A stretch of DNA of 64,000 nt from Saccharina japonica (lineage: Eukaryota; Sar; Phaeophyceae; Laminariales; Laminariaceae): the NCBI GenBank assembly GCA_008828725.1, contig MEHQ01004416.1:218455-282454 (forward strand). The letters run 5' to 3'. Below the pieces are notes generated by a model. It did not search any database, was not told where the DNA came from, and saw only the letters and a program-made list of their open reading frames with translations. The position numbers and the translations under genes were made by a program. Positions 9,657 through 19,925 of this stretch are shown one piece after another (the first letter of the stretch is position 1; every line of letters starts with the position of its first letter).

Positions 9657-11655
9657 GTAGAGGGTGGGTGCGCAATGAGAGAGCCCCGCCTTTCACACTC
9701 TCGGGCAGGACGAGCTTGACGCCGCCACAAGTGTCAGCGGTCGCTGGCTAGTAGAGGGGGGCGGTAAAAAGATGGGGGGTGCCGTTGTCGTGTCTGACCG
9801 TTTCAGGTTTTGTCGAAGCATGATGCAACTAAAGTAGTGGCGGTCTGCCTTCCCTTTGGTTGTCTGATTTATTCGAGTTTAGGCGGTGATTTCCCTGTTG
9901 ATAATACAGATAAAGCGGTTCTTATGTTTGCTGTGGATGGATTGGATTCAGAGAAAACTCGATTTTCAACTAAAAACCCTCGGAGAATCGGCGTGCGACA
10001 GGGCTTACGGGGTTAAGAGACGGCGGGAAACACCCGCCGGCACCGAATCGGTACGAGTTAATGGATAGAGTGGTGGCACGATCACAAGGCTGAAAACGAT
10101 ATTCTGGTCCGACGTAAAATGAGTTCATAGCAGTTTGTTTTGTGAAATTAGGAGGATACGGCGTTTGCAAAAAACATATCGATACTACCGTAGAAAACAC
10201 TAAGGATGCTCGTTTCGATTTTGACAAACCATATACGCCTGTCCTTTACGATTGCCGAGAGCTACGTCGCGCGAGCCACGCCGCGATTGGCCGATGGCAC
10301 AAGTGGGTGACCCACGAACGCGATCCATAGTCGCCAACAAGCTGCCGAGCAAACGAGCGATAAGACGGACGAGCGAACGAAGGAACGATTGACGGACGAA
10401 CTGCGGCGGCGCGAGCGGCGATGGCCGTGCGCATACCCACAAGAAAGGTGGACACAGGGAGAAACAATCTACGGGGGAGGGGGGCAATGATGCATCCCTG
10501 CAAATAAAACACGAACCACTCACCAACCCACCCACGATTGAATGAACAACCGTACAGCCGTACGCCTAAGGTACGTCAAACACACTCGGGACCAAAACTC
10601 GAGTTCCACTTCTATATACGGAGGAAGCGTTTGAATTTGTGGCTGGTCACCCCTCGGCGAGACTCTGGCCTGGTTCCGAGTAGTGTATGGCTTATTGCCT
10701 CGGCTAAGTGCTTGCTTCTCTGCCCCTGCCTTAAACGCTCCCCATGCGATTTCTCGAGCAAAACGAGTTGTACATGTACGTACGTCGTATAGCCTTTGTG
10801 CGATGCTAGCAGATATCTAGTATCTGGTGCCGGCAGGACTTCACAAATTGCCCCAGCTTCAAAATCACTAGGGTTGATGGTCCACGTATTTTATTATCAT
10901 TGTATCAACCATGAAGCGTTCGGGGTAATGGTTACTAGTAGGATTTTGACAACATCAACGCAACTCTTAGGGAGCAGCCTGGCATCCCCCGCCCCCCCCC
11001 CGTGGCCTTCTAATCTATGTGATCAAGACTTTGAACCAACAACCAGGGCAGCAACTATCACGATTTCCCGAACCCTATTGACTTAAAATAGAAACTCATT
11101 ATCTGACAATAAAACGTAATATACGCATTGTGACAGACGAGGAGTGGGATTCCTCGCCGAACTCGAGCTACCAGAACCACGACACTTCCAGGCAGCCGAC
11201 AGTGACACGCGTTATTCCACCGTCCCGAGCGGATGGCGGTGGCCTGTTCGAACCCTGAAACTTCCAGGGACCGTTTTAACAGAAAACAGAGTCCAACAAC
11301 CGGCGTCCAAACACCCATGTGTAAAAGTAAAAAGACATAACATAGTTTTTTTCAGCGGAAATACAAACACTGGAACCAAAAAGGCTCTTAGAATTGCGCT
11401 AAAGTAAGGTGAATGGGACGTCAAATAAAATAGTAAACGTTCAGTCGGGATATTCGGTCGGCTAGAAAAAATGAAAAAAATATAATAAAAAAAGCAAAGC
11501 AAAACGCACCGCCTGTGACGCATTGTACGATAGGGGTGCACCAATTGCCAATTGTTTACCTTCAGGGGTTTTTCCAGTAATGGACAAACCAGTAATATTT
11601 ACTTTTCATCCGGCAGGATATTTCCGGGAATTTTACAGTCACTAATGATTTATGG
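9657..11655. other. No gene recognised over 2 kb
   Basis: Open frames up to about 110 codons exist on both strands (for example 10200-10535) but none shows a domain or a homologue within the window. A C-run lies near 10989-11001. I see no repeat with partners elsewhere here. Confidence 0.3.
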
Positions 11656-11659
11656 AGGT

Positions 11660-11830
11660 ATATCGTGGTCCGCATGTTCGGAACAACATAAACATCGTCG
11701 AAAGCGGCGCAGCCGCGTTTCTCGCCCGTTTTGGGCCCGGTTTGGGTCCGGTTTGGGCTCAGGGTTAGGGTTAGGGTTAGGGTTAGGGTTGGGGGTTGGG
11801 TTGGGTCTACGCGCGTACCTTGATACCACT
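11660..11830 (+). repeat. Interstitial TTAGGG tract in a dispersed repeat
   Basis: About 35 bp of TTAGGG repeats at 11760-11795, degenerating into GGGTTGGG. The left flank (GTGGTCCGCA, then GCGGCGCAGCCGCG, then TTTGGG-rich DNA) and the right flank (GGGTTGGGTC then a TACG/GACG word) resemble the tract at 42838-42975. So the telomere motif travels with its flanks rather than marking a chromosome end. Confidence 0.75.
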
Positions 11831-11905
11831 AGGAAGTTCTTCCTAGCCCGCAAACGCAAACGCAAACAACGAACAGCCCGACCCCTGGAAGATCTTACCG
11901 GACGA

Positions 11906-12876
11906 TGTGTGAACAGTGTTGTGAACCGATAACCGAAAGTCGGTTTTTTCGGTCGTTTTTTTTCGGTTTTTCCCGACCGAAAACCGACATTTTTTTTTCG
12001 GTTTTTCGGTTTGAAAAAAAAACCGAAACCGAAAAACCGACTCGGTTTTTTTCGGTCGGTTTTCTTTTTCCCCGTCCCCGAAGTCAATAACGCCTACATA
12101 TCTACATGGAAACCCCGTTATGTATGGACATCTGATACGCACACAGCACCCAGCACATAGCACACAGCCCGCAGCAGCAGCAACAGCAGTCGCACAGGGC
12201 ACGGGGTACAGCGGTACAGGGTACAGCAGTGCGTCGCGAGATTGCGAAGGATAGCCATGTCCGGTTCAGGCGGCAGTGCTGACTCTGACCTTGTGCCGGA
12301 GGCAGAGGCGGGTGCAGGCAAAGGGGAGGTGGAAGTGGAGAGCTCGGACGATGATACCGTGAAGGTTGTGAGCAAGCCTCTCGGTGGTCGAGTTGCAGCG
12401 TCAAAGGCGGCGGCAGGCTTCGTGACCTGCAGACAGTCGAACTGTGTTCTTTACAAGAAACACGGCTGGCTCCGCCATGTCGACAAGGATCGAGCTCTGT
12501 GCCCGACCTGCGCCATTCCTGTGCCGTGCAAAAACACTGCTGTACCTGTAGCTATTGTCGGCTGCAGATTATAAATATGCATGTCGTCCTGTACCGTGTG
12601 TGTGTGGCGCAGCAGACGCAGGTACTGCAGGAGGGCCACTTGACACCATACCGTCACATTATGCCAACACATGCGCACCGAACCCTTCGAAATGTAGACC
12701 AATTGGCTAGTTTAGTCGGGAAACCGACCGAAAAACCGACCGAAAATGTTCGGTTTCGGTTTCGTTTTTATTCGGTTTAAAAAAAAAAAACGACCGAAAC
12801 CGACCGACTTTTCGGCGAGAAACCGAAAAACCGACCGAGTCCATTTTCATTTTCGGTTCACAACACTGTGTGTGAA
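11906..12876. mobile_element. hAT element, 955 bp, 8-bp target duplication
   Basis: The element (11914-12868) starts CAGTGTTGTGAACCGA and ends with the exact inverse TCGGTTCACAACACTG. Direct 8-bp flanks TGTGTGAA stand at 11906-11913 and 12869-12876. An 8-bp duplication with CAG...CTG ends is diagnostic of the hAT superfamily. Both subterminal regions (11930-12075, 12712-12860) are packed with words of the type ACCGAAAACCGAC and CGGTTTTTTCGG, likely transposase-binding sites. At 955 bp it is too short for a full hAT transposase (usually 600 residues or more), so it is non-autonomous or a deletion derivative. Confidence 0.93.
12257..12574 (+). CDS. Short frame inside the hAT element
   Basis: A 105-codon frame from ATG 12257. 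The first half is acidic and Gly/Ala-rich; the second half has Cys and His pairs (C-R-Q-S-N-C, then K-H-G-W-L-R-H, then L-C-P-T-C) that could bind zinc. This is where the N-terminal BED-type zinc finger of a hAT transposase would sit, so it may be the remains of one, but I cannot match the spacing to a BED finger. It may also be captured host sequence or chance. Confidence 0.35.
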   Translation: MSGSGGSADSDLVPEAEAGAGKGEVEVESSDDDTVKVVSKPLGGRVAASKAAAGFVTCRQSNCVLYKKHGWLRHVDKDRALCPTCAIPVPCKNTAVPVAIVGCRL

Positions 12877-12897
12877 TAGTTCTCGGACAAACACTGT

Positions 12898-13046
12898 TAG
12901 TGGATCTTCCTAAGGTAGCTAATTAGGCACTCTGATTGGCTAAGCAAGCACTGACCACTGGCATATGATTCGGGTTAGGGTTAGGGTTCGATCTGAGGGT
13001 CAACATACTACTACCAAGACTAAACCCCCATTTTAAAGATCCACTA
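12898..13046. mobile_element. Small TA-flanked MITE
   Basis: 145 bp (12900-13044) between TA dinucleotides, with inverted ends GTGGATCTT / AAGATCCAC. It contains two TTAGGG words at about 12974-12986. TA duplication would fit Tc1/mariner, but the inverted repeat is only about 9 bp, so this is a moderate call. It sits 22 bp from the hAT element. Confidence 0.5.
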
Positions 13047-13074
13047 TCACCCTTTGTCCACCCCTCGGTTTTTC

Positions 13075-13262
13075 GGTAGAGAGAGGAGTTCCACGCTTCA
13101 GAGGCATGCCACGGGGGTAGAGGTGAACCGTTTATTTGTGTCTGATACTCCGCAGTTAAGGAGTTCTATAGCCGCAGGCTATACCCGTAGAGGTGCGCCG
13201 TTTGCTCTCTGACGGTGATCACTGGTCACTTGAAGAGCTCTATATACGTCAACCAACCACAA
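13075..13262 (+). repeat. F1 fragments
   Basis: Two partial F1 left ends follow each other (GGTAGAGGTGAACCGT near 13116 and CGTAGAGGTGCGCCGT near 13187, each followed by a GAGCTCTATA-type word), with no matching right ends. Confidence 0.55.
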
Positions 13263-13564
13263 GACGCATGCTGCGACAGAGGTTCACCGTGTTGTGTTTT
13301 ATTTATGAGGGTTGTTGGGCACTTGAGGAGCTCTATGCCCTACGCGGAAAAAAAATAAAATGATTTTGGACGAAAATAAAAGCGCTATAACCGATGAACA
13401 ATAAATACCATGGCCCAAGTATACAACATCAAAACAAAATATTGCAACACAAGAAGAGTGAAAGTTCGACAACGTGTGGTTAAGGAGCCCCCCGATCATT
13501 CAGAAACGATTATAGCAAAAAAAAAACGGTATACCTCTACGTACCCTCTATCGTAGCACGCGTC
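13263..13564 (-). mobile_element. F1 element, complete but diverged
   Basis: It opens GACGCATGCTGCGACAGAGG and closes CTCTATCGTAGCACGCGTC, with the usual body (GATTTTGGACGAAAATAAAA, GTGGTTAAGGAGCCC). About 300 bp because of A-runs. The target duplication is not exact. Confidence 0.8.
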
Positions 13565-14220
13565 ACCAACTGATATTGCAAGAAAAAAATACAAAAGTGC
13601 TTCGCCATGAACAATCCCGTGACCAAAGTATATAACGATGCATGTGGTGGATAAAAAATTAAGGAATTTCGACGACGATTTTGAGTTAAGGAGCCCCGTG
13701 ATTCCGAAAACGTTTCAGCCAAAAAAAGGTATACCTTTTTACCTCTATCGTACCGCGCGTCCTGACTTATCCCACGGTAGGGACGCAGCAGAACTTTCTG
13801 AGCTCCTCACATGAGGAGCTCAATATCTCACCCAAAACATGGCCTCGGAGACGTTCGTTCGCGCAACCCGACCAAAACCTCCAATGCGGCAGTCCCAAAA
13901 TAAACATATCAGTAAAATATGAATGGTGTCCGGTGGTTACTCACGTGAGGAGCTCAGCCGGTCAGTAAATATTGAACCAGAAAGTGGCGCCCCTACCGTG
14001 GGATTGACCTATACCTCACCCAAAAACCCGACGCCCAGAAATCACCAAAGTGGAACCCGATGGCCTAGATGATATACCACAACTAAATAGAATGCGTAAA
14101 AGAAAAAAACGGCGTTCCGAAAGATATTGGGAAGCTCGTGGGTTAAGGAACCACGGCAGTCATAAATGGTTTCGCCAAGAAAAACTGCCTCTCTCTGTAG
14201 TAGCACGCGGCTGTCGCACA
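13565..14220. mobile_element. F1 fragments with an F2 copy (13771-14005)
   Basis: 13565-13765 is the right two-thirds of another F1. The F2 copy then runs from a TATCCCACGGTAGGG end to a CCCCTACCGTGGGATT end, with the GAGCTCCTCACATGAGGAGC palindrome near its start. 14006-14220 is again F1-like (GTGGGTTAAGGAACC, GTAGTAGCACGCGG). It is a stack of insertions; the order cannot be fully resolved. Confidence 0.7.
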
Positions 14221-14732
14221 GCAGTCCCCCGCCCGGGATTGTTCCATGTAACGGAAGCGACTGCATGTATGTGCACCACCGACTACCAACCGATCACCGT
14301 GTGCATGTGACGTAGCAGCCATCATAGGAATGGGTAGTATGTGTACTTTTCAAACGCCCAGAGACTCCGGCAATACGATCCCATCAAAGTGTTTCCAAAA
14401 CATGGCAGCATCAACAGACGCACGCGCGGCCAGTCATCCGCCCGGCTGCATGCCCCTAGACGAAGCAACGCACGTCATGTGATGCACGCATCACGATGAG
14501 AACTTTCACCATAGAACTGCATTTTCCAAGCTTGCACGGCATCTTCTGCAATGGATGATTGACTTGCGGGCTAGGCTACGGAAATGATTCATTGGTGCAT
14601 GCGCCTGAAATCCATCGTTGAAGCAACGACGCTGGCTACGCATGAGCTGATCGACCCGTGGCGGACCGAATGGTACCCCTACTGTCAAACTAGTCGTCGG
14701 CAACCGCACTCAAACGGCTGGTCGGACCTAAG

Positions 14733-15042
14733 GTCCGAGGCATGCAACGGTAGAGGTAAACCCTTTTTTCCTGAGGGTGGTATGGTCGCCTGAGGCGCTC
14801 TGTACCTCACCAAAAAAACTGATTTTGGAGGAAAACAAAAGTGCTATATATGCTATATATGCTATATATGCTATATATACTATATACCCGATAAACAATC
14901 CCATGGCCTACTATTAATAACTATAAAATGAAATTATTGCAACGCGAAAACGAAATTCCGACGAGTTTTAGGTTAAGAACTCCCGTCATTCAGAGACAAA
15001 TCCAGCCAAAACCTGCCTCCTCTATCGTAGCACGCGTTGTCC
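14733..15042 (-). mobile_element. F1 element private to SD1 copy 1 (GTCC duplication)
   Basis: Element 14737-15038 between direct GTCC words at 14733-14736 and 15039-15042. SD1 copy 2 has a single GTCC and no element at about 56979, a clean empty site. The TIRs have drifted (GAGGCATGCAACGGTAGAGG; right end CGTAGCACGCGTT). A CTATATATG-type repeat has expanded at 14850-14888. Confidence 0.92.
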
Positions 15043-15068
15043 ACTCGTCACAGGCTCCGATGAGTTGG

Positions 15069-16475
15069 TTAAGCATCGACCGGAACGCCCACCTTCCAAG
15101 GGGTCCGACGTCTTTGGTAGGATGACAGGCGCAACCCGCCGAACTCGAAGTGCGGCAAAAATGCCGGCCAAACGGCATTTTTGACTCGATGGTTGAAGCG
15201 AATGCCGAACGCCAAACGCTGCAGGGCGTCCGGCCAGACCACGTCATCGACCGACTGGTCGAAGCAGTACCCGAACGAAATCTCCTCTAGCGTGCACGGC
15301 CACGCGATTCGTGCGATTGGCTGGTCGAAGTCGTCCCCGAATGCTAAATGCCGTAAGGAGGTCGGCAAGGCCACCTTGTTCATGGGCTGGTTGAAGTGAC
15401 CGCCAAACGTCAAATTCCTCAGCGATGCCGGCCAGGCGGCGGTTCCCTCGACGGGAAGGTTGAAAGCAGCCCCGATGGTCAAATGCTCCAGCGAAACAGG
15501 CCATGGCAGCTCGTGAAAAGGTTGGCTGAAGCTATCCCCGAACGCTAACCTCTTCAGCGACTCAGGCCAAACGACCGCGCCCACAGGCCGGTTGAAGCGA
15601 TGCCCGAAGGTCAAACTGTGCAGCGAGGGGGGCCACACAACACCTTCGACCGGTTGGTCGAAATCGGCCCCTAATGTCAAGTGTTCCATCGCGGACGGCC
15701 ACAACACGTCTTGGATCGGCTGGTTGAAGAGGCGGCCAGTCGCGGAATGCTGCGGCAAGGGCGGGACCGCGAACTTATCAACTTGCTGGCTGTAGCCATC
15801 GTCGATGGTCAAACGCTTCAGTGACCCGGGCCATTTGGCGTGGAGGATTCCCTGGTTGAATATACCGTCAAACGTTACACACTGCAGCGACGTCGGCCAC
15901 TCAACCCCGTCGATAGGTTGATCGAAACGGTAACCAAACGTTAAACGCTCTAGCGAAGCCGGCCACACGACACCTTGAACCGGCTGGTCGAAAGCATGAC
16001 CGAACCCCAACTCCTCGAGGGATGTTGGCCACACGATGGCATCCACCGGCTTGTTGAAGAACGGCCCAAACGTCATCTTCCGCAGCGAATCCGGCCACCA
16101 CGCTATGCTCGCACGCTTGGTGCACTCTGGAGCACCGAATAACCGTCGCAATCCTGAAGCAAGGGGATTCCGTTGTTCGTGCACAAATTTCCCTCCGACT
16201 GAAATGGAAGCGAGGGATAGCTCCCATGTTATTGCCCGCGCTCTCAATGACGGAATTCGCGAGTCTAGATGCTTCTTTCGGTGGGCCTGTTCCTTTTGCC
16301 GCAGCCACAGGTGAAGGGGGGTATCGCTCCTGGCCACGACGGAAAATCCCACGAGGGTCCGGCAGGCGACACACAGGTCCAAACACACCAACTGCAGGTT
16401 TTTCGTTGACACGTACCATCCCTCTCTTCCCTCGCGAGCTTGGTGAAGCGCTGTGGCGAAGACGTCGAGACACAT
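15069..16475 (-). CDS. FNIP-type repeat protein B, 468 aa
   Basis: An intact single-exon frame from an ATG at 16475 to the stop at 15069. Residues 1-135 form a leader shared with A, C and D: D-V-F-A near the start, W-Y-V-S-T, V-C-L-D-L-C, H-L-W-L-R, and A-W-W-P-D-S-L-R-K-M-T-F-G at the junction with the repeats. Residues 136-445 hold about 14 repeats of 22 residues (F-[ND]-Q-P-[IV]-x-x-V-V-W-P-x-S-L-x-x-L-T-F-G-x-x), one or two degenerate (Y-S-Q-Q; F-N-Q-G). No signal peptide or membrane segment is visible, so an intracellular protein is likely. It is the SD1 partner of gene D, and both are open, so the duplicate has not decayed. FNIP repeats are known from Dictyostelium and mimivirus proteins; the leader is unrecognised and no function can be given. 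Confidence 0.88.
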   Translation of the reverse strand: MCLDVFATALHQAREGREGWYVSTKNLQLVCLDLCVACRTLVGFSVVARSDTPLHLWLRQKEQAHRKKHLDSRIPSLRARAITWELSLASISVGGKFVHEQRNPLASGLRRLFGAPECTKRASIAWWPDSLRKMTFGPFFNKPVDAIVWPTSLEELGFGHAFDQPVQGVVWPASLERLTFGYRFDQPIDGVEWPTSLQCVTFDGIFNQGILHAKWPGSLKRLTIDDGYSQQVDKFAVPPLPQHSATGRLFNQPIQDVLWPSAMEHLTLGADFDQPVEGVVWPPSLHSLTFGHRFNRPVGAVVWPESLKRLAFGDSFSQPFHELPWPVSLEHLTIGAAFNLPVEGTAAWPASLRNLTFGGHFNQPMNKVALPTSLRHLAFGDDFDQPIARIAWPCTLEEISFGYCFDQSVDDVVWPDALQRLAFGIRFNHRVKNAVWPAFLPHFEFGGLRLSSYQRRRTPWKVGVPVDA

Positions 16476-17245
16476 CGCGCTAGCCTCATCTGTCGGTTGC
16501 TGTCGTTGTCACACAGAAAAAAAATGCACCGTACAATCGCGTAAACGGGAGACAGGAGGTCGGCATAATGAGTCCTCCCACGGTAGGGGCGCAGCAGAAC
16601 TTTCTGAGCTCCTCACATGAGGAGCTCAATATCTCATCCGAAACATGACTTCGGAAACATTAGTTCGCGCAATCCGACCAAACCTTCGAATGCGGTAAAA
16701 TAATAGTATCCGGTGGTTACTCACGTGAGAAGCACAGCCGGTCAGAAAATATTGAGCCTGAAAGTGGCTCCCCTACCGTGGGATTTCTCATCTATATGTG
16801 CTAGACTTCCACAGTTCGAGTGATTGCGACATTGTGGTACTGTACCAAGACTTTTCATAGCTGGAGAAATGGAGCATGGGACATATCATAGCGTGCGTCT
16901 ACGATGCTCGGCGAGACCAATCACCGTCGTTGTGGACCTATAAACAGTCTGCGCGTCCAATTCCGTGTCTCAAAACATCAAGCATCGCACACACACAAGG
17001 AGCGAATATAGACCTGGCAGAACTTGTCGAGCAAAAACGATGGTATGGCACGTAGCAGCGCGTTCTGATCGATCGCTACATCGACAGAAGCGCAATGCTT
17101 AATGCTCGTGGTCTGTGTCGCCGAAAGCTCGGTGCCCCGCAACATTCCTACGGGATCATGGTTTCTTCGTGTGTGCCCACAATCGAAAAGAGGACGTTTT
17201 GAACAGTCGGTGGCGGTCAATCTTGGGATTCCTCACTTTGCGTTG
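16476..17245. other. 5' flank of gene B, with an F2 insertion
   Basis: It matches 58415-58946 of SD1 copy 2 except for the extra F2 element. No other gene is supported; the promoter of gene B should lie here, but I see no motif that I can name. Confidence 0.5.
16567..16790 (+). mobile_element. F2 element private to SD1 copy 1
   Basis: The inverted ends TCCTCCCACGGTAGGGG and CCCCTACCGTGGGATTT are clear. SD1 copy 2 reads straight across (GGTCGGCAT then TGTGCTAGAC, about 58500), so this is a real insertion. A 3-bp CAT is the only direct flank I can propose, so the duplication length is unsettled. Confidence 0.88.
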
Positions 17246-17505
17246 GACGCGTGCCACGATAGAATTATACATTTTTGACTCAAACAAAATGTGAATGGCG
17301 GAGCCTTCTTAACAGAAAACTCGTCGGAATTTCATTCTTGTTTTGCAGTTGTTTTTGTCGAATACTTGGGGGCATGGGATCGTTCATCGAGTCGCACTTC
17401 TATTTTCCCCCATAATCAGTGTTTGGACTACTGCAGGTATAGAGCTCCTCAAGCGACCACCCTTCGATGGCAGAAGCATGGTGCACCTCTGTCGTAGCAT
17501 GCGCC
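17246..17505 (+). mobile_element. F1 element shared by both SD1 copies
   Basis: It opens GACGCGTGCCACGATAGA and closes CTCTGTCGTAGCATGCGCC. It is preceded by GTTG and followed by GTCA; the copy-2 counterpart at 58947-59540 has GTTG on both sides. It was therefore present before the segment was duplicated. Confidence 0.85.
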
Positions 17506-17712
17506 GTCAAGGCTTTCGGAGAGCTTGCCACCAGGCTCAGCAATCGGCGCAAAGAAGACGACCGAATCCGTCCAGACCTCGGTCCTGTGTCCGCCATCGC
17601 CACTACTTCGTCCATCGCGCAGGTTTACCAGCGTTACCTCCAGCTAAGACTGAGCGCGTACGCAGGAGTGGCGCGGCGTAGCTTCCGGGTTTTCCTCCCT
17701 GCGGTAGGTTAA
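17467..17712 (+). CDS. Small frame retained in both SD1 copies
   Basis: An 81-codon frame (ATG 17467) whose counterpart at 59499-59747 stays open over the same length, from S-V-V-A-C to F-x-P-A-V, with many replacements. It begins inside the F1 right end. Charged middle (N-R-R-K-E-x-D-R-I-R-P) and a Y-A-G-V-A-R-R-S-F tail. No domain recognised. The frame may be kept only because no indel has yet occurred. Confidence 0.3.
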   Translation: MAEAWCTSVVACAVKAFGELATRLSNRRKEDDRIRPDLGPVSAIATTSSIAQVYQRYLQLRLSAYAGVARRSFRVFLPAVG

Positions 17713-18045
17713 GGACACAGGGGTATCGTTGCACAGCCAGAGAGGTACATGGGCAGGGATAGTTACTGGGGGTGCTCGGGTTACTAATACATGCACATAC
17801 ATGTTTTTTTAATGTTATGTTGCTTTGTTTTCCTGTTGAGAGCGTACCCTGTCGCTTACTGGAGGGAGATTCGTGTGGGAGATCTAGGAACTTTGGACAG
17901 GTGAGCGGTTATGTGTGTACGTCGTATGAGGGCATTAGATGCCCATGGAGGGGCCATCACGAAAACTGATATGTTCAGCGGTGGATTCTATGCGGGTAGA
18001 AAAGCTACGAAACTTTAGCCGTGCTGACAGTCTGTATAATTTAAT

Positions 18046-18984
18046 TTCATACAAGGGCACTTCGCCGGCGGTGGTGACGGTCTACAGGTTGCGCGTCCTG
18101 GCGTCATACCCAATTCGTCTCCAGCGCTGTGTAAGGAAGGATAGAGATCAGCTAAATGTCGAGAAGGATTGCGAGTGCTGTTCCGCACACCGTCAACGGT
18201 GAAAGAACCGACCGTAGCACTGGCGTCGTATGGATCCATATTTCGTCGCATACACGACACACACATGGCGTACATCACTTCACGATGTACGGCTGCTCCT
18301 GTACTACCCACGGGGTGAATGCCTGCGTATTGTAGAAACCCGAACGGTGCCCTCAAATACAAAGACCTCACATTCCTGCTTTTGTCTCTTTCGGGATAGG
18401 TATGCTACTCTGTAGCCCCGAACTACTTACAGACAATGAGAATGCGTGATGCGCGTACCATCACTCGATATTTACATGTGCATATACGTACAGCAGTCAC
18501 ATAGTATGGTCAAGACATCAATTCATAGTGCACTGCTTGATCGTTGTAACACCGCTCTTTCGTAGATCCTCCACGGAGCACTTCATGTAGTAATGATTGC
18601 CAAAAACACCTGGGTTGCATGTGTCTGCCGGGGGGATACATGTTGGCTTCCATATAATGTGATCCCGGGCGTTCGTGTGGTTACCCACGACTGCGGCGCT
18701 AGAAGGGCGACGCACTCCCAGAGGCTTGTGCCTTGTACAGCACGCATCTAAAGAAGGCACAACAAAACATGACCCAATGCCGGGAGAATCCGTCACAAAA
18801 CGGTCTAGGTCGCTGGCCGGGCACAACTCCGCCAGGTCCCGACATTCTAGTCGCGCACGAGATACGTGCAACGGGGAGGGGGGGCGACGCGGTGCCGCCG
18901 GTCGGTTAACACGAGACTGACGTGCGCGCCGGGAAAACGGGGAGAAAGGCGGTCGGCGCTGGGGGAGAGGCCGATCTGCGAAGC
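18046..18984. other. No gene recognised
   Basis: A 117-codon minus frame at 18518-18871 and others exist but have no domain I know and no partner in the window. Confidence 0.3.
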
Positions 18985-19345
18985 GTGCTACAATAGAGGT
19001 ACACCATGTTTGTTCCTGGGGGCGGTCAATTCAGGAGCTATATACCTCACCAAAAACGGAATTTGAGAGGCCGATCAGCTGTGCCTAAGGACGCACGCTA
19101 CGTAGGAGGCGCACCACGTTGTGCTTGCTGAGGGTAGTGTAGTCCCTTGAGGAGCTCTATACCCCACCCCAGAAAGTGATTCCAGATCAACCATATCACG
19201 GACTACGGTAACTACTCCAATTGCATACATACATTGCCACACGGAGGATGAAAGGCCGACGCTCTCGGATCAGTCAGAAAACATTCAAGACAAAAAACGT
19301 GCCACCTCTCTCTATCGCGACACGCGGTTACGGGCATACATACAT
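18985..19345 (+). repeat. F1 fragments (two left ends, one right end)
   Basis: GCGTGCTACAATAGAGGTAC at about 18980 and GACGCACGCTACGTAGGAGG at about 19089 are both F1 left ends. CACCTCTCTCTATCGCGACA near 19301 is a right end. Order and nesting are unclear. Confidence 0.6.
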
Positions 19346-19357
19346 AGGTGCACTAAA

Positions 19358-19674
19358 GCCGGTCGCCCCGGTGCGTAACCACGAAGCCTGTTGAGTTGAA
19401 AGTCGAGGGTTCGAGTCTCCGTATGGAGATTTATATTATCAAATGACACCAGCTGTCGAGAGCGCATAGTATAGCGTGGGTAAGGACAATTCGACGGGAG
19501 TTGATGAGGGAAAAAATGCTAACCTCTTCTCACGATAAAAATGCAAGGCACGTACCCTAGTGGAGAGGGGGGAGAAGAGCCTACTTAGTGACCCCGGATC
19601 TGAGTTACGACTAAAGAGGGAGAGAGAATAGATGAGCGAAGATACAAAATGGGATGGAAAAAAACAAAAAAAAA
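19358..19674 (+). mobile_element. tRNA-derived SINE, near full length
   Basis: Same family as 5013-5334. The A box is eroded (several bases lost near 19380), the B-box-like GGTTCGAGTCT is kept, and the A-rich tail is AAAAAAACAAAAAAAAA at 19658-19674. Confidence 0.85.
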
Positions 19675-19925
19675 CGACACGTACTACGAGAGGGGTATAC
19701 CCTATTTTGTCTGAGCCCCACACTTCGGGAGCTCCATAACCACACCCCCAACCTGACTTTTGAGAAGTTATGCAGGCTTAGTGCGATGACCAAGCTTGGC
19801 CTAGGTACCATTGATAGCGAAAACATATGTGCGGCACAAATGGAATACCGGGTAGTTCCTGATGAGCCCCGCGAGTCACAAATATTTCCGGTAAATACTT
19901 GCTACTTCGATCGCAGCACGCGTGT
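19675..19925 (-). repeat. Strongly diverged F1 copy
   Basis: Left words CGTACTACGAGAGGGG and GCTCCATAACCACACCCCCA, right words TTCGATCGCAGCACGCG. A 181-codon frame across it is taken as chance. Confidence 0.5.

Larger units (their letters stand above)
14346..18045. repeat. Segmental duplication SD1, copy 1
   Basis: It matches 56595-60068 in direct orientation, about 42 kb apart, and covers gene B, its 3' flank (lower coordinates) and about 1.5 kb of 5' flank. Removing the insertions private to each copy leaves about 3.15 kb in both. Copy 1 has two private insertions: F1 at 14737-15038 and F2 at about 16567-16790. By eye the copies are roughly nine-tenths identical. Confidence 0.93.

Noticed and set aside
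11760-11795. Chromosome end
   Set aside because: The TTAGGG tract is short and internal, with kilobases of complex sequence on both sides and a like-flanked partner at 42.9 kb.
19358-19435. tRNA gene
   Set aside because: The tRNA-like part is the head of a repeated element with a long unrelated body and A-tail, and it recurs three times; it is a SINE head.
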